Program-made: the position numbers and the translations under genes
NCBI GenBank assembly: GCA_017857245.1
Contig: JAFMDO010000002.1
Coordinates: forward strand, 20,677 to 84,676
DNA: 64,000 nt
Direction: 5' to 3'
Origin: Pontimonas sp.
Lineage (GTDB): Bacteria > Actinomycetota > Actinomycetes > Actinomycetales > Microbacteriaceae
Notes under the pieces: generated by a model
Database searches by the model: none
What the model saw: the letters and a program-made list of their open reading frames with translations, nothing else
What the model was told of the DNA's origin: nothing
In this document: positions 22,073 to 32,844 of the stretch, piece by piece
Position numbering within the stretch: position 1 is the first letter of the stretch
Layout of the letters: each line of letters starts with the position of its first letter

Positions 22073-23413
22073 GTGAGCGCTCGAGGCGTTGCCTACGAGG
22101 TTCTCCTCGAAGTCGAGTCGGAGGATGCCTATGCCAATCTCCTTCTGCCCCACGCGCTCGCCGCAAGCGGGCTGAGCGACCGAGATAAGGCACTTGCCAC
22201 TGAGTTGGTGTACGGCTCCGCAAGGCGCGAAGGCGAGCTCGATGCTGTAATTACCCAGGCATCAGGCCGATCACTTGCGCAATTGCAGCAAGAGGTTCTG
22301 GTCGTGTTGCGGCTGGGGGTCTACCAACTCCTGTATCTGCGGGTGCCCGATCACGCTGCCGTGGACGAAGCAGTATCTCTGGCTAAGAACCGTGGACTTC
22401 AGCGAGCTTCGGGGCTGGTTAACGCCATCTTGCGAAACGTCACCAGGGAGCCCCCGGAGCACTGGCAAGAACTGATTGAGGATGACGCGGCCCTAGTGGC
22501 CTCCCATCCTCTCTGGATCGCCGAGGCGTTTTATTCCGCCCTGCAACAAAGCCAGGGTCACGGCGAACTCACCGCTGCACTCGAAGCCCACAACGAGTCG
22601 CCCAAGGTCACCCTCGTCCATCTGCCGGGTTTCTCCACGCCCAGCGGCGAAACGACCAAATTCTCTCCGCTGGGCGAAGTGCTTCCTGGCGGAAATCCGA
22701 CCGCTGCGGCGGGTGTCTCCGAAGGTCTGGTGAGGGTCCAGGATGAAGGATCTCAACTGGCGGCACTGTTGCTCGCGCGCGTCCAACCTCTACGCCCCGG
22801 TGAACAGATTTTGGACATGTGTGCAGGACCAGGGGGAAAAACAGCGGTTCTCGGAGCCGAGGCTCTCGAAGCAGGGGCACAGGTGGTGGCGTGGGAAAAA
22901 GCCCCCCACCGCGCTCGCCTGGTCGAGAAGTCCGTGGCGGCCATCGCGAAGCGAAATTCCCGCACGGTGAGCGTGGTCACGGGTGATGCGCTGCGCATGC
23001 CAGACGACAGCGGTTCGTTTTCCCGTGTTTTGGTGGATGCTCCCTGTTCTGGTCTTGGCGCACTGCGGCGGCGACCGGAAGCTCGCTGGCGCAAGAGCCT
23101 GGGCGATATCGCCTCTCTAGTGGAGCTTCAAAAGGCTCTGCTTTCTCGAGCCCTCGAGTTGGTGGAACCCGGTGGCGTAGTCGCCTACGTGACTTGCTCA
23201 CCGGTGGTGGAAGAAACCGTGGAGGTGGTGCAAGCAGTCTGCTCACAGCGCGGGGATTGTGAACTCCTCGACACCTCGGAGGTCTTGAACCAGGTGACCC
23301 ACACTCTTGTCGATGGGGCTATGCGGGGGACCGCTGTGCAACTGTGGACCTATCGGCACGGTTGTGATGACATGTTCATTCAACTCATACGCACTCGGGC
23401 ATCGGTAGTCTGA
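22073..23413 (+). CDS. rsmB: 16S rRNA (cytosine-C5)-methyltransferase RsmB/Fmu
   Basis: NusB-like N-terminus, LDMCAGPGGKTAVLGA, DAPCSGLGALRRRPEARWR, YVTCSP. Confidence 0.93.
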   Translation: MSARGVAYEVLLEVESEDAYANLLLPHALAASGLSDRDKALATELVYGSARREGELDAVITQASGRSLAQLQQEVLVVLRLGVYQLLYLRVPDHAAVDEAVSLAKNRGLQRASGLVNAILRNVTREPPEHWQELIEDDAALVASHPLWIAEAFYSALQQSQGHGELTAALEAHNESPKVTLVHLPGFSTPSGETTKFSPLGEVLPGGNPTAAAGVSEGLVRVQDEGSQLAALLLARVQPLRPGEQILDMCAGPGGKTAVLGAEALEAGAQVVAWEKAPHRARLVEKSVAAIAKRNSRTVSVVTGDALRMPDDSGSFSRVLVDAPCSGLGALRRRPEARWRKSLGDIASLVELQKALLSRALELVEPGGVVAYVTCSPVVEETVEVVQAVCSQRGDCELLDTSEVLNQVTHTLVDGAMRGTAVQLWTYRHGCDDMFIQLIRTRASVV

Positions 23414-23417
23414 GCGC

Positions 23418-24080
23418 GTGCACTTACGAATCCACCCCAGCATTCTGTCGGCAGATTTCGTCAACCTAGAAAGTGAAGTGGCACGAATTTCCAGCGCTGA
23501 GGCTGTTCACGTGGATGTCATGGACAACCACTTCGTGCCCTCTTTGACCTTCGGGCCCCAGATGGTGAAGCGCCTGGTGGAGGTGTCGCCAATCCCGCTC
23601 GACGTCCACTTGATGGTCGAAAACGCCGATGACAACGCCGTTGTCTATGCGGACCTGGGCGCCCAGTCCGTAACGTTCCACATCGAGGCGGCTACATCCC
23701 CCCAGAGCATCATCGATAGCCTTCACGACCGGGGCGCCAAGGCGTGCATGGCTTTCAAGCCCGGGACGCCACTTTCGCCCTATCATGAACTTTTCCACAC
23801 CCTAGACATGATTCTGATCATGACGGTGGAACCAGGCGCTGGTGGCCAAGCCTTTCTCGGCGGCATGATGCCGAAGTTGGACGAACTTACTCGCTATCTG
23901 CAGACGCAAGGCTTGTCGCCCCTCATTCAAGTGGACGGGGGAGTTACTGTAGAGACTCTGCCCCAAGCGCTTCGCCACGGCGCGAACGCGTTTGTGGCCG
24001 GGTCAAGTGTTTTTGGACACGGCATCCCTGAGGACAACATCACTGCACTGCGGCTCGCCGCGAAACAGGGAGAAGCATGA
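23418..24080 (+). CDS. rpe: Ribulose-phosphate 3-epimerase (GTG start)
   Basis: IHPSILSADFVNLESEV, VDVMDNHFVPSLTFGP, MTVEPGAGGQAF, QVDGGV. Confidence 0.97.
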   Translation: MHLRIHPSILSADFVNLESEVARISSAEAVHVDVMDNHFVPSLTFGPQMVKRLVEVSPIPLDVHLMVENADDNAVVYADLGAQSVTFHIEAATSPQSIIDSLHDRGAKACMAFKPGTPLSPYHELFHTLDMILIMTVEPGAGGQAFLGGMMPKLDELTRYLQTQGLSPLIQVDGGVTVETLPQALRHGANAFVAGSSVFGHGIPEDNITALRLAAKQGEA

Positions 24081-24448
24081 CCACATCGCAACCAGAAATC
24101 AAACCCCGTATGGGACCAGCCCCCACCGAGCTGGTGTGGAGCGATGTCTACGAGGGGACCGGAGAAGCAGCCGCACCCGGCGCCGTTGTCGAGGTTCACT
24201 ACCTGGGTGTGGATTATGACAGCGGGGAAGAGTTCGATTCTTCATGGAGTCGCGGTCAGAGCATCGAGTTCCCGCTCTCTTCTCTTATCCGTGGCTGGCA
24301 AGAGGGGATCCCCGGCATGAAGGTCGGCGGGCGTCGCGAACTGGTGTGTCCTCCCGAGTGGGCCTATGGCCCTGCTGGTGGGGGACATCGACTTTCCGGT
24401 CAAACGCTGGTGTTTGCGATTGACTTACTCGCCACGAAGAATTCCTAA
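24077..24448 (+). CDS. FKBP-type peptidyl-prolyl cis-trans isomerase
   Basis: [52 protein letters not shown]. Confidence 0.95.
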   Translation: MTTSQPEIKPRMGPAPTELVWSDVYEGTGEAAAPGAVVEVHYLGVDYDSGEEFDSSWSRGQSIEFPLSSLIRGWQEGIPGMKVGGRRELVCPPEWAYGPAGGGHRLSGQTLVFAIDLLATKNS

Positions 24449-24464
24449 CCGGTATCCTGGGGGA

Positions 24465-24728
24465 GTGAAGACCTTCGACGAACTTTTTCAACAGCTCGCG
24501 GCTCAACGAGAATCCCGGCCTTTAGGGTCGCGGACCGTGGAGTTGCTCGACGCGGGAGTTCACGAAATTGGCAAAAAGATCGTCGAAGAGGCTTCGGAAG
24601 TATGGATGGCGGCTGAGCATGAAAGCCCCGAAGAACTCGCTGACGAAATTTCCCAACTGATCTACCACCTGCAGGTGCTGATGGTGGCCAAGAATCTGAC
24701 CCCCGAGGATGTGTATCGCACACTATGA
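24465..24728 (+). CDS. hisE: Phosphoribosyl-ATP pyrophosphatase
   Basis: [46 protein letters not shown] 24465 preferred over track start. Confidence 0.95.
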   Translation: MKTFDELFQQLAAQRESRPLGSRTVELLDAGVHEIGKKIVEEASEVWMAAEHESPEELADEISQLIYHLQVLMVAKNLTPEDVYRTL

Positions 24729-25573
24729 CGAGTAAGCCTTTGCGTGTTGCTGTCCCCAACAAAGGAACGCTGTCGGAGACAGCGGTAGAAATGTTGGTGG
24801 AGGCAGGATATGTGGGGCGTCGGGATGCCCGTGCGCTGACCGTCCCGGATGTGAAAAACGGGGTGGAGTTCTTTTATCTGCGGCCCAAAGACATTGCCAC
24901 CTATGTCGGGTCGGGTGCTTTGGATGTGGGGATTACTGGTCGTGACCTGTTACTTGACTCTGATACGGCAGCCACCGAAATTGAGGCTCTTGGATTCGGT
25001 GCGTCCACCTTTCGTTTCGCTGCTCCAGCGGCCTTGGACTCGCTCGAGAAACTGGAAGGTAAGCGTATTGCCACGTCCTACCCGGTTTTGGTGCGTTCGT
25101 TTCTTGCCTCTCACGGCGTGACCCCCATCATCGTGACCCTCGATGGCGCGGTGGAGTCTGCGGTGAAACTCGGTGTGGCAGATGCGGTCGCAGATGTTGT
25201 TTCCACCGGCGCCACCCTGCACGCTCAAGGCCTGGAGGTCTTCGGACCCGTCATTTTAGAATCAGAGGCGATCCTGATCGCCAGCGACGACAACATTGTT
25301 GGGATTGACATGCTTCGGAGGCGACTGCGGGGGGTGTGGGTGGCTAAGCAGTACGTGTTGATGGACTACGACCTGCCCCTGTCACTGTTGGAAGCAGCCT
25401 CCGCCATTACACCGGGGCTTGAATCGCCCACGGTGTCGCCCCTGCGGGACCCTGACTGGGTCGCCGTGCGGGCGATGGTGTCCAGGTCAGACGTCAACGC
25501 GGTGATGGATGAGCTTTATGCCCTGGGTGCGCGAGCCATTTTGGTGTCCGCTATCCATGCAGCCCGGATCTAA
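24725..25573 (+). CDS. hisG: ATP phosphoribosyltransferase (long form)
   Basis: [29 protein letters not shown]-terminal regulatory domain. Confidence 0.96.
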   Translation: MTSKPLRVAVPNKGTLSETAVEMLVEAGYVGRRDARALTVPDVKNGVEFFYLRPKDIATYVGSGALDVGITGRDLLLDSDTAATEIEALGFGASTFRFAAPAALDSLEKLEGKRIATSYPVLVRSFLASHGVTPIIVTLDGAVESAVKLGVADAVADVVSTGATLHAQGLEVFGPVILESEAILIASDDNIVGIDMLRRRLRGVWVAKQYVLMDYDLPLSLLEAASAITPGLESPTVSPLRDPDWVAVRAMVSRSDVNAVMDELYALGARAILVSAIHAARI

Positions 25574-26334
25574 TGACCCTGTCCATCAGGGTCATTCCGT
25601 GTCTCGACGTCGACCGCGGTCGGGTTGTGAAGGGTGTGAACTTTGAGAACCTTCAGGATGCGGGAGATCCGGTAGAACTGGCGGCGCTCTATAGCGAACA
25701 GGGCGCGGATGAGCTGACTTTTCTTGATGTTAGCGCCACGTTGGAATCTCGCGACACCACGTTCGAGCTTGTCCGGCATACCGCAGAGAATGTCTTCATA
25801 CCCCTCACCGTGGGTGGCGGTGTGCGGTCGGTGGGCGATGTCGGTCGATTGCTTGAATCAGGTGCGGACAAGATTAGTGTCAACAGCGCCGCCCTCGCCC
25901 GACCAGATCTACTGGATGAAATCGCTGGACACTTTGGTTCGCAGGTGTGCGTCATCTCTGTCGATGCAAAGCGCGATGCCTCATACCCTTCGGGTTTTGT
26001 GGTGACGACCCACGGGGGGCAAAAAAGTGCAGCTAGGGATGCTCTCGCCTGGGCAGTGGAGGCTTGTGAGCGAGGGGCAGGGGAGCTCCTGCTGAACTCT
26101 ATCGATGCGGATGGCACAAAAAAGGGTTTCGATGTGGAGATGTTGCAGGCGTTTCGACCCCTGGTATCTGTTCCACTGGTTGCATCGGGAGGTGCTGGGT
26201 CTGCAGAGGATGGCGTCGCTGCTTATCGTGCCGGCGCTGATGCCGTGCTGGCTGCCTCGATTTTCCACCACGATAAAGTAGGTATTTCGAAGGTGAAGAC
26301 TCACCTCCAGCGTGCGGGAGCGGTGGTTCGATGA
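25573..26334 (+). CDS. hisF: Imidazole glycerol phosphate synthase cyclase subunit
   Basis: [37 protein letters not shown]. Confidence 0.97.
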   Translation: MTLSIRVIPCLDVDRGRVVKGVNFENLQDAGDPVELAALYSEQGADELTFLDVSATLESRDTTFELVRHTAENVFIPLTVGGGVRSVGDVGRLLESGADKISVNSAALARPDLLDEIAGHFGSQVCVISVDAKRDASYPSGFVVTTHGGQKSAARDALAWAVEACERGAGELLLNSIDADGTKKGFDVEMLQAFRPLVSVPLVASGGAGSAEDGVAAYRAGADAVLAASIFHHDKVGISKVKTHLQRAGAVVR

Positions 26335-26687
26335 CACAGGACTGGGTCGTGTCCAGCACAGAGAACGTGTTGGATCGAGCGGTCTTCAACGACCAAGGCC
26401 TGATCCCCGTGATTGCCCAGGAGGAAAGCTCCAAAGAGGTATTGATGCTGGCGTGGATGAATCGCGACGCTCTCGAATCAACGCTGCGCGAAGGACGGGT
26501 GACGTATTTTTCGCGCTCTCGCTCGGAGCTCTGGCGCAAAGGTGACACAAGTGGAAACGTGCAACACGCCACCAGGATTCGTCTCGACTGTGATGGCGAT
26601 GCGCTACTGATCGACGTCCACCAAAAAGGGCCTGCCTGCCACACCGGTGCGGCGACGTGTTTTGACCGGGGAGCTGATGGTGGCTGA
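26331..26687 (+). CDS. hisI: Phosphoribosyl-AMP cyclohydrolase
   Basis: [47 protein letters not shown]. Confidence 0.96.
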   Translation: MTQDWVVSSTENVLDRAVFNDQGLIPVIAQEESSKEVLMLAWMNRDALESTLREGRVTYFSRSRSELWRKGDTSGNVQHATRIRLDCDGDALLIDVHQKGPACHTGAATCFDRGADGG

Positions 26688-28194
26688 CACCACACTGGAT
26701 GATTTCTTGGCGCAGGCCAGCACACGAAGCGTGACACCGGTACTGCGCCGCTTATTTGTCGATAGCGAGACCCCCATGGGTTTGTATCGAAAACTCGGCA
26801 ACACCCTGGGTTCCTTCTTGCTCGAATCTGCAGACCAAGCGGGCAAGTGGTCCAGGTACTCATTCCTAGGCGTTTCCGTCCACGGCATTCTCAGCGAGGC
26901 AGATGGGGTAGCGCGGTGGCGTGACTGCGGGATGGGTGAGGAAGAGGCGTTTGGCGGCGAAGCTCCCACCGAGCCCCTGGAAGCGTTGAGAGCCCTAAAT
27001 GCCCACTGGCTCAGCGAACCCGTACCGGGGATGCCACCGTTCCCCGGTGGCCTGGTAGGTCACGTCGGCTGGGACATGGTGCGCCATCTAGAGAAACTCC
27101 CTGATGGCCCGCCATCCACGCACGATGTGCCACCGATGTTCCTCTCGCTGGTAAAAGATTTTGTTGCTATCGACCACCACACCTCTGAAGTGGTGTTGGT
27201 GGCCCTCGTTCACCGCCAGGACGGAGCGAGAGAAGCAGACTTTTCTGAAGCCCTCGCGCGTCTTGATGCCCTGCACCACACCCTCGCTCAGCCCACACCT
27301 TCGACTCTTCACCGCCGCCACGAACCCGCGGATATCGCTCCAGCACCGAGTATCGAAAAGGCGGTCTTTTTGGACATGGTGGAACGCGCCAAAGGCCACA
27401 TTCGCGATGGCGACGTGTTCCAGGTCGTCGTGTCCCAAGCATTTCACCAGGAGGTCACAGCGAGCGCTCTGGAGGTCTACCGAGTGTTGCGGCAGCTTAA
27501 TCCCAGCCCATACATGTACCTACTCGAGTGCGAAACGAGCTCCGGGGTTCCGTATCAGGTGGTGGGATCCTCCCCGGAGGCTCTGGTGACGATTACGGGG
27601 GACCGCGTTGTTTCCCACCCCATCGCTGGCTCCAGGCCACGGGGGACAACCCCGGGGGAAGACAGTGCCCATGCAGAGTCGTTGTTGGGGGACCAGAAGG
27701 AAAAATCCGAGCATCTCATGCTCGTCGATTTGGCTCGAAACGACCTCTCGAAGGTGTCCCAAGCAGGCTCGGTGGATGTCACTGAATTCATGCATGTCGA
27801 GCGTTTTAGCCACATCATGCACCTCGTGTCCACCGTCGAGGGCACTCTCTCCCAAGACGTCACCAGCGTCGAGGTGTTCGAAGCCACTTTCCCGGCCGGC
27901 ACCCTCTCTGGTGCACCAAAACCCAGGGCTTTAGAGATCATCGACGACCTAGAGCCGGTGCAGCGCGGCGTCTATGGCGGAGTGGTCGGGTATTTCGGCC
28001 ACAGCGGAGATGCTGACTTAGCGATCACGATTCGAACCCTCTTCATGAGCGAAGGCCACGCCATCGTCCAGGCAGGCGCAGGAATCGTTGCCGAGTCACA
28101 CCCCGAGAGCGAATACGCGGAAACCATTCATAAGGCGAGCGCGCCCATCAGGGCGATTCGGGTGGCAAATGCGTTGAGTTCAGGTACGGCGTGA
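26677..28194 (+). CDS. trpE: Anthranilate synthase component I
   Basis: SFLLESADQAGKWSRYSFLG, GDVFQVVVSQ, HPIAGSRPRG, FPAGTLSGAPKPRALEII; ATG 26677 preferred. Confidence 0.96.
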   Translation: MVADTTLDDFLAQASTRSVTPVLRRLFVDSETPMGLYRKLGNTLGSFLLESADQAGKWSRYSFLGVSVHGILSEADGVARWRDCGMGEEEAFGGEAPTEPLEALRALNAHWLSEPVPGMPPFPGGLVGHVGWDMVRHLEKLPDGPPSTHDVPPMFLSLVKDFVAIDHHTSEVVLVALVHRQDGAREADFSEALARLDALHHTLAQPTPSTLHRRHEPADIAPAPSIEKAVFLDMVERAKGHIRDGDVFQVVVSQAFHQEVTASALEVYRVLRQLNPSPYMYLLECETSSGVPYQVVGSSPEALVTITGDRVVSHPIAGSRPRGTTPGEDSAHAESLLGDQKEKSEHLMLVDLARNDLSKVSQAGSVDVTEFMHVERFSHIMHLVSTVEGTLSQDVTSVEVFEATFPAGTLSGAPKPRALEIIDDLEPVQRGVYGGVVGYFGHSGDADLAITIRTLFMSEGHAIVQAGAGIVAESHPESEYAETIHKASAPIRAIRVANALSSGTA

Positions 28195-28733
28195 AAGCCG
28201 CACACCATCTGCTCTCCCTGGGGGGCCTGGGGGTTGCTCTCATAGCGTTCACCCTGACCTGGTGGGAAGGGTTCCTCACCACCGGAACTTCTTTTGCTCT
28301 CTCTGGGGGCGAGGGAGAACCCTTCGCGTGGAGCCTCACCCTCGCAGCCGGTGCCAGCTACACCGCAGCACTGCTGCTTCGGCGCTTAACCAAGAGGGTG
28401 GCCCTGGGGCTACAAACTCTGCTCGCCGGTGGGGCAGCGGGAGCGCTCCTGGCCGTCAGCTCTTTTCCCGCCGCAGCTGTGCAAGAGGTCCTAGCAACGG
28501 CCACCGGGATTTCGGGGCCAGCGGCGCTGGAAGGGCTTGACACCATTTTGGCGACGGGTTCCGAAGGGTTGGCTATCGCGGCCCTTTTCGCCGGAGCCCT
28601 AGGCGGAGTGCTAGGACAATTCGGAGGCAGGGACACCCCTCGCGGGGATCGGTTCTCACCCCGCCACTCCGGCTCGGATGATTCTCTGGGAGCTTGGGAT
28701 TCCCTGAGTGATGGGCGGGACCCGACCGCGTAG
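28191..28733 (+). CDS. Trp-region conserved membrane protein (actinobacterial, function unknown)
   Basis: Several hydrophobic segments; 4-nt overlap with trpE; characteristic trp-cluster position. Confidence 0.8.
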   Translation: MKAAHHLLSLGGLGVALIAFTLTWWEGFLTTGTSFALSGGEGEPFAWSLTLAAGASYTAALLLRRLTKRVALGLQTLLAGGAAGALLAVSSFPAAAVQEVLATATGISGPAALEGLDTILATGSEGLAIAALFAGALGGVLGQFGGRDTPRGDRFSPRHSGSDDSLGAWDSLSDGRDPTA

Positions 28734-28762
28734 ACTGGAGTCACGAATTGGCAAGGAGCATC

Positions 28763-28990
28763 ATGAATACCACCACTGAACCAGGCCACGGCCATTCCCC
28801 CGCAGCGTGGACAGCCGTGATCGTCATGATTGTCACACTTTCTGTGGGAACGGTCGCCTTTTTCTTCGCCATGTGGTGGCTTGTTATTGCAAGTTTCGTT
28901 GCCACGGTAGTGGGTTGGGGCCTGGGATTTGCTCTTTCCGCCATGGGGTGGGGAGCAAACGGGCCGAAGTATCAGCCCAAGGGTCATTAG
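28763..28990 (+). CDS. Small membrane protein in trp cluster (HGxP-type, function unknown)
   Basis: MNTTTEPGHGHSPAAWTAVIVMIVTLSVGTVAFFFAMWWLVIASFVATVVGWGLGFALSAMGWG; SD AAGGAG before ATG 28763. Confidence 0.78.
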   Translation: MNTTTEPGHGHSPAAWTAVIVMIVTLSVGTVAFFFAMWWLVIASFVATVVGWGLGFALSAMGWGANGPKYQPKGH

Positions 28991-29764
28991 GTGCTGACCG
29001 GCCTCTTTGAGGGCGCCCGCGAGGACGCTGCGCGCCGGGAGCGAACACTGCCGCTGCATGACGTCGAAAAGCGCGCTAGAGCGGCACGCCCTGTCAGAGA
29101 CGGCCTTCGCGCCCTCGCTCCCAGGGACACCATTCACGTCATTGCGGAAATCAAACGCAAGAGCCCCTCGAAGGGTGAATTAGCGCCGATTTCTGACCCG
29201 GTGTCACTGGCTCTCGACTATGAAGCGGGGGGCGCGAGCGTGATCAGCGTGTTAACGGAGGGCCGGGCTTTTGGTGGCTCCTTGGAGGACCTCGCTGCTG
29301 TGTCGGAGGCAGTGCAGATCCCGGTTCTTCGCAAAGATTTTCTCGAAACCGAGTATCAAGTCATTGAAGCCAGGGCCCACGGCGCAGACCTGATTTTGCT
29401 GATTATGGCTGGTCTCTCAGATGAGCGAGCGTTGCGGTTGATGGGGGTGGCCAAAGACTGGGGCATGCAAGCGCTTGTGGAGGCCCACACTCCCGGGGAA
29501 GTCGATCGGGCTATTGGCATCGGCGCCGATATCGTCGGTGTGAATGCGAGGGACCTCGTGACCTTTGAGCTTGACCCCACTCTCTTTGGTGCGATGGTTC
29601 CCCGTTTCCCAGAGGGTGTTCTCCGGGTTGCTGAATCAGCGGTAGCAGTTTCACAGGATGTCACCCGCTACCGTGAACAGGGGGCGCACGCCGTGCTGGT
29701 GGGCGAAGCACTGGTGACCGGAGCAAACCCACGCCAACGCGTAGAGGAGTTTGTGGCGGCATGA
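28991..29764 (+). CDS. trpC: Indole-3-glycerol phosphate synthase (GTG start)
   Basis: [47 protein letters not shown]. Confidence 0.96.
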   Translation: MLTGLFEGAREDAARRERTLPLHDVEKRARAARPVRDGLRALAPRDTIHVIAEIKRKSPSKGELAPISDPVSLALDYEAGGASVISVLTEGRAFGGSLEDLAAVSEAVQIPVLRKDFLETEYQVIEARAHGADLILLIMAGLSDERALRLMGVAKDWGMQALVEAHTPGEVDRAIGIGADIVGVNARDLVTFELDPTLFGAMVPRFPEGVLRVAESAVAVSQDVTRYREQGAHAVLVGEALVTGANPRQRVEEFVAA

Positions 29765-30975
29765 ACGATAAGTTGTCCCTGGCCGAAGGCCCCTACTACG
29801 GAGAATTCGGCGGGAGATTCGTCCCCGAGTCTCTGATTCACGCCCTCGATGAACTCGAGAGTGCGTATAAGGCAGCCAAGCGAGACCCTGCTTTCCAGGA
29901 GGAACTCGCGCATTTGCACACGACCTACTCAGGCCGTCCTTCGATCATCACTGAGGCGCACCGTTTCGCGGAGCACTGTGGCGGGGCGCGTGTGTTCCTC
30001 AAGCGCGAAGACCTCAACCACACCGGTAGCCACAAAATCAACAACGTCCTGGGTCAAGCCCTCTTGGCAAAGCGACTGGGGAAAACCCGACTAATCGCGG
30101 AAACAGGAGCGGGGCAGCACGGTGTCGCTACTGCGACGGCCGCAGCGCTGATGGGGATGAGCTGCGTGGTCTATATGGGGGAAGTTGACACTGAACGCCA
30201 AGCCCTCAATGTGGCACGGATGCGACTGCTCGGGGCTGAAGTTGTGGCGGTCACGACCGGCTCCAGGACTCTCAAAGATGCCATCAACGATGCGATGCGG
30301 GACTGGGTGTCCAGCGTTGAAACCACCCACTACCTCTTGGGCACGGTGGCCGGGCCCCATCCGTTCCCTCTGATGGTTCGCGACTTCCATTCCATCATCG
30401 GTGTTGAAGCGCGCGCCCAGATGCTCGAATTGACCGGGGTGCTGCCCACCGCAGTGACGGCGTGTGTCGGGGGCGGCTCAAATGCGATGGGAATCTTCCA
30501 CGCGTTTTTGGACGACCAGGACGTCCAGCTCGTGGGCTACGAAGCCGGTGGTGACGGCGCCGAAACCGCTCATCATGCTGCCACCATCACCAAAGGCAGG
30601 CCCGGCATGTTGCACGGAGCGCGGTCTTTGGTGCTTCAGGACGAAGATGGTCAGACGATCGAGTCTCACTCCATCTCAGCGGGTTTGGATTACCCAGGTG
30701 TTGGACCGGAACACGCATGGCTCGCCGGACTGGGGCGCGCTAGCTATGTGCCAATCACCGACGATCAGGCAATGCAGGCGCTTCGCTTGCTATCCCAAAC
30801 CGAGGGAATAATTCCTGCCATTGAGACCGCACACGCGCTCGCGGGGACGCAACTGCTCGGGCAGCAACTCGGCGAGGGAGCCACCATTCTGGTGTCTCTC
30901 AGTGGCCGCGGTGACAAAGACATGGAAACTGCCGGGCGCTACTTCCAGCTTCTCGAACCCGGTTCCGCGTCATGA
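29761..30975 (+). CDS. trpB: Tryptophan synthase beta chain
   Basis: [50 protein letters not shown]. Confidence 0.98.
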   Translation: MNDKLSLAEGPYYGEFGGRFVPESLIHALDELESAYKAAKRDPAFQEELAHLHTTYSGRPSIITEAHRFAEHCGGARVFLKREDLNHTGSHKINNVLGQALLAKRLGKTRLIAETGAGQHGVATATAAALMGMSCVVYMGEVDTERQALNVARMRLLGAEVVAVTTGSRTLKDAINDAMRDWVSSVETTHYLLGTVAGPHPFPLMVRDFHSIIGVEARAQMLELTGVLPTAVTACVGGGSNAMGIFHAFLDDQDVQLVGYEAGGDGAETAHHAATITKGRPGMLHGARSLVLQDEDGQTIESHSISAGLDYPGVGPEHAWLAGLGRASYVPITDDQAMQALRLLSQTEGIIPAIETAHALAGTQLLGQQLGEGATILVSLSGRGDKDMETAGRYFQLLEPGSAS

Positions 30976-31760
30976 CACTGAGCGTTCAGGAAACCATCGC
31001 TCAGCGCAAAGCTCAGGGTCACGGAACTCTCGTGGCCTACCTTCCCGTGGGGTATCCCGATCTTGCCACCAGTGTTGAGGCAAGCATCGCGGTGCTCAAC
31101 TCAGGGGCCGACATCCTCGAATTGGGAGTTCCCTACAGCGATCCGGTCATGGATGGAACCGTTATCGCCCGGGCAACCCAGACGGCTTTGGAACGCGGCT
31201 TCAAACTTCGCCACGTGTTTCCCGCGGTGGCCGAGATAGTCAAGGCCACCGGGAAGCCGGTACTGGTTATGACCTACTGGAACCCTGTTGTGCAATACGG
31301 GGTGGAAAAATTTGCCACCGACCTCAAGGCCGCGGGTGGCGCTGGGCTCATTACCCCCGACCTGATTCCCGACGAAGCCTCAGACTGGCTGGACATATCA
31401 GAGCGTCTGGAACTTGAACGGGTGTTCCTGGCCGCTCCCTCGTCTTCGGATTCCCGACTGCATGTTGCCGGAGAACAGTCCAAGGGCTTCGTCTATGCCG
31501 TCTCCACCATGGGGATTACGGGAACCCGGATCGATGTGGATTCCGCTGCTAGGGGTTTAGTCGAGCGGATTTATGCGCAGGGCGCTGAAGCCACCTGTGT
31601 TGGTTTGGGGATTTCCACGGCAGAGCATGTCACAGATGTCGTGGGGTTTGCCGATGGAGCGATCGTTGGGTCCGCACTCGTTCGAGCGCTCAGCGAGGGA
31701 GGGGTGGGCGCCGTGGGAGAACTGGCGCAATCGCTTGCTTCCGGCACCAAACGCAACTAG
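30972..31760 (+). CDS. trpA: Tryptophan synthase alpha chain
   Basis: [34 protein letters not shown]. Confidence 0.97.
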   Translation: MTLSVQETIAQRKAQGHGTLVAYLPVGYPDLATSVEASIAVLNSGADILELGVPYSDPVMDGTVIARATQTALERGFKLRHVFPAVAEIVKATGKPVLVMTYWNPVVQYGVEKFATDLKAAGGAGLITPDLIPDEASDWLDISERLELERVFLAAPSSSDSRLHVAGEQSKGFVYAVSTMGITGTRIDVDSAARGLVERIYAQGAEATCVGLGISTAEHVTDVVGFADGAIVGSALVRALSEGGVGAVGELAQSLASGTKRN

Positions 31761-31787
31761 TACCCTGGTGGGTAACGAGAGGTAACA

Positions 31788-32789
31788 ATGGATTTCAACG
31801 GTATCCCCAGCCCCGATGCAGCGTGGCGGTCATTCAACATCGGCCAATGGCTCCGCGATCTTGGCTTGGACTGGTTCGGCCTGAACCTTCAAATTAACGC
31901 TTATGCGTTGTTTATCCTCGCGGGGATCGGACTTGCGCTCTGGATCAGCAACACCAGGCTGGTCAATCGCGGCGCAGAGCCCTGGGTGGTTCTGGATATC
32001 GCACTGTGGGCTGTGCCTTTGGGAATTCTCGGAGGAAGGCTCTACCACGTCATCACGCATCCCGCGGATTACTTTTATGAGGGAGCCAACCTCCTGCGAG
32101 TGTTCTATGTCTGGGAGGGCGGGCTCGCGATTTTTGGAGCCATCTCCCTCGGTGCGGTAGGAGCATTCATCGGAGCGAAGCAAAGCGGCCTCCGCTTCAG
32201 CGCGTATGTGGATGCCCTCGCGCCAGGTTTGCTGGTCGCACAGGCCATGGGTCGATTGGGAAACTACTTCAATCAGGAGCTTTTTGGGGCCCCCACGGCT
32301 CTGCCCTGGGGGTTGCAGATTGACCGACCCAACGCCGCTATCCCCATTGGGCTTCCTGACGACACGCTCTTTCACCCCACGTTTGCCTACGAGATGCTCT
32401 GGAACCTCCTCGGTGCCGCAGTGATCGTATGGCTAGGACGGAAGTTTACGCTTCAGTGGGGTCGCCAAATGGGTCTGTATCTCGTCTGGTACGGAACAGG
32501 GCGTGCTTTTCTGGAAACGCTTCGTCTTGACCCTGCAGAGCTCCTGCTCGGTGTGCGGGTCAACATCTGGGGCGCTCTCGCAGCGATTGTTCTGGGCCTG
32601 ATCATTGTGATGGTGCAAGGACGTCGCCATCCAGGGACCGAGCCAGGCCCGTACCGGCCTGGCAGAGAATGGTCAGCCGAGCCTGCGATAGACTCTGAGG
32701 ACGATTATTACGTTGTCCCTGAAGACCAGGACGACAACGACCACGAGAGCGAAGCCACGGTCACAAACCGCAAGGAATCTGCCTCCTAG
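31788..32789 (+). CDS. lgt: Prolipoprotein diacylglyceryl transferase
   Basis: GGRLYHVITH, VWEGGLAIFG, QAMGRLGNYFNQELFG; multiple TM segments. Confidence 0.95.
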   Translation: MDFNGIPSPDAAWRSFNIGQWLRDLGLDWFGLNLQINAYALFILAGIGLALWISNTRLVNRGAEPWVVLDIALWAVPLGILGGRLYHVITHPADYFYEGANLLRVFYVWEGGLAIFGAISLGAVGAFIGAKQSGLRFSAYVDALAPGLLVAQAMGRLGNYFNQELFGAPTALPWGLQIDRPNAAIPIGLPDDTLFHPTFAYEMLWNLLGAAVIVWLGRKFTLQWGRQMGLYLVWYGTGRAFLETLRLDPAELLLGVRVNIWGALAAIVLGLIIVMVQGRRHPGTEPGPYRPGREWSAEPAIDSEDDYYVVPEDQDDNDHESEATVTNRKESAS

Positions 32790-32844
32790 TATTCTCAGGG
32801 CCAGCGACGTCCCACCCCTAGTAACTGATTTTTAGGATGGTGAC

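Noticed and set aside
26640-26680. Possible trp leader/attenuator before trpE
   Set aside because: trpE starts inside hisI; no leader peptide or terminator structure.
26099-26863. 254-aa minus-strand ORF opposite hisF/hisI/trpE
   Set aside because: Antisense to conserved genes; Ser/Arg/Pro-rich shadow translation.
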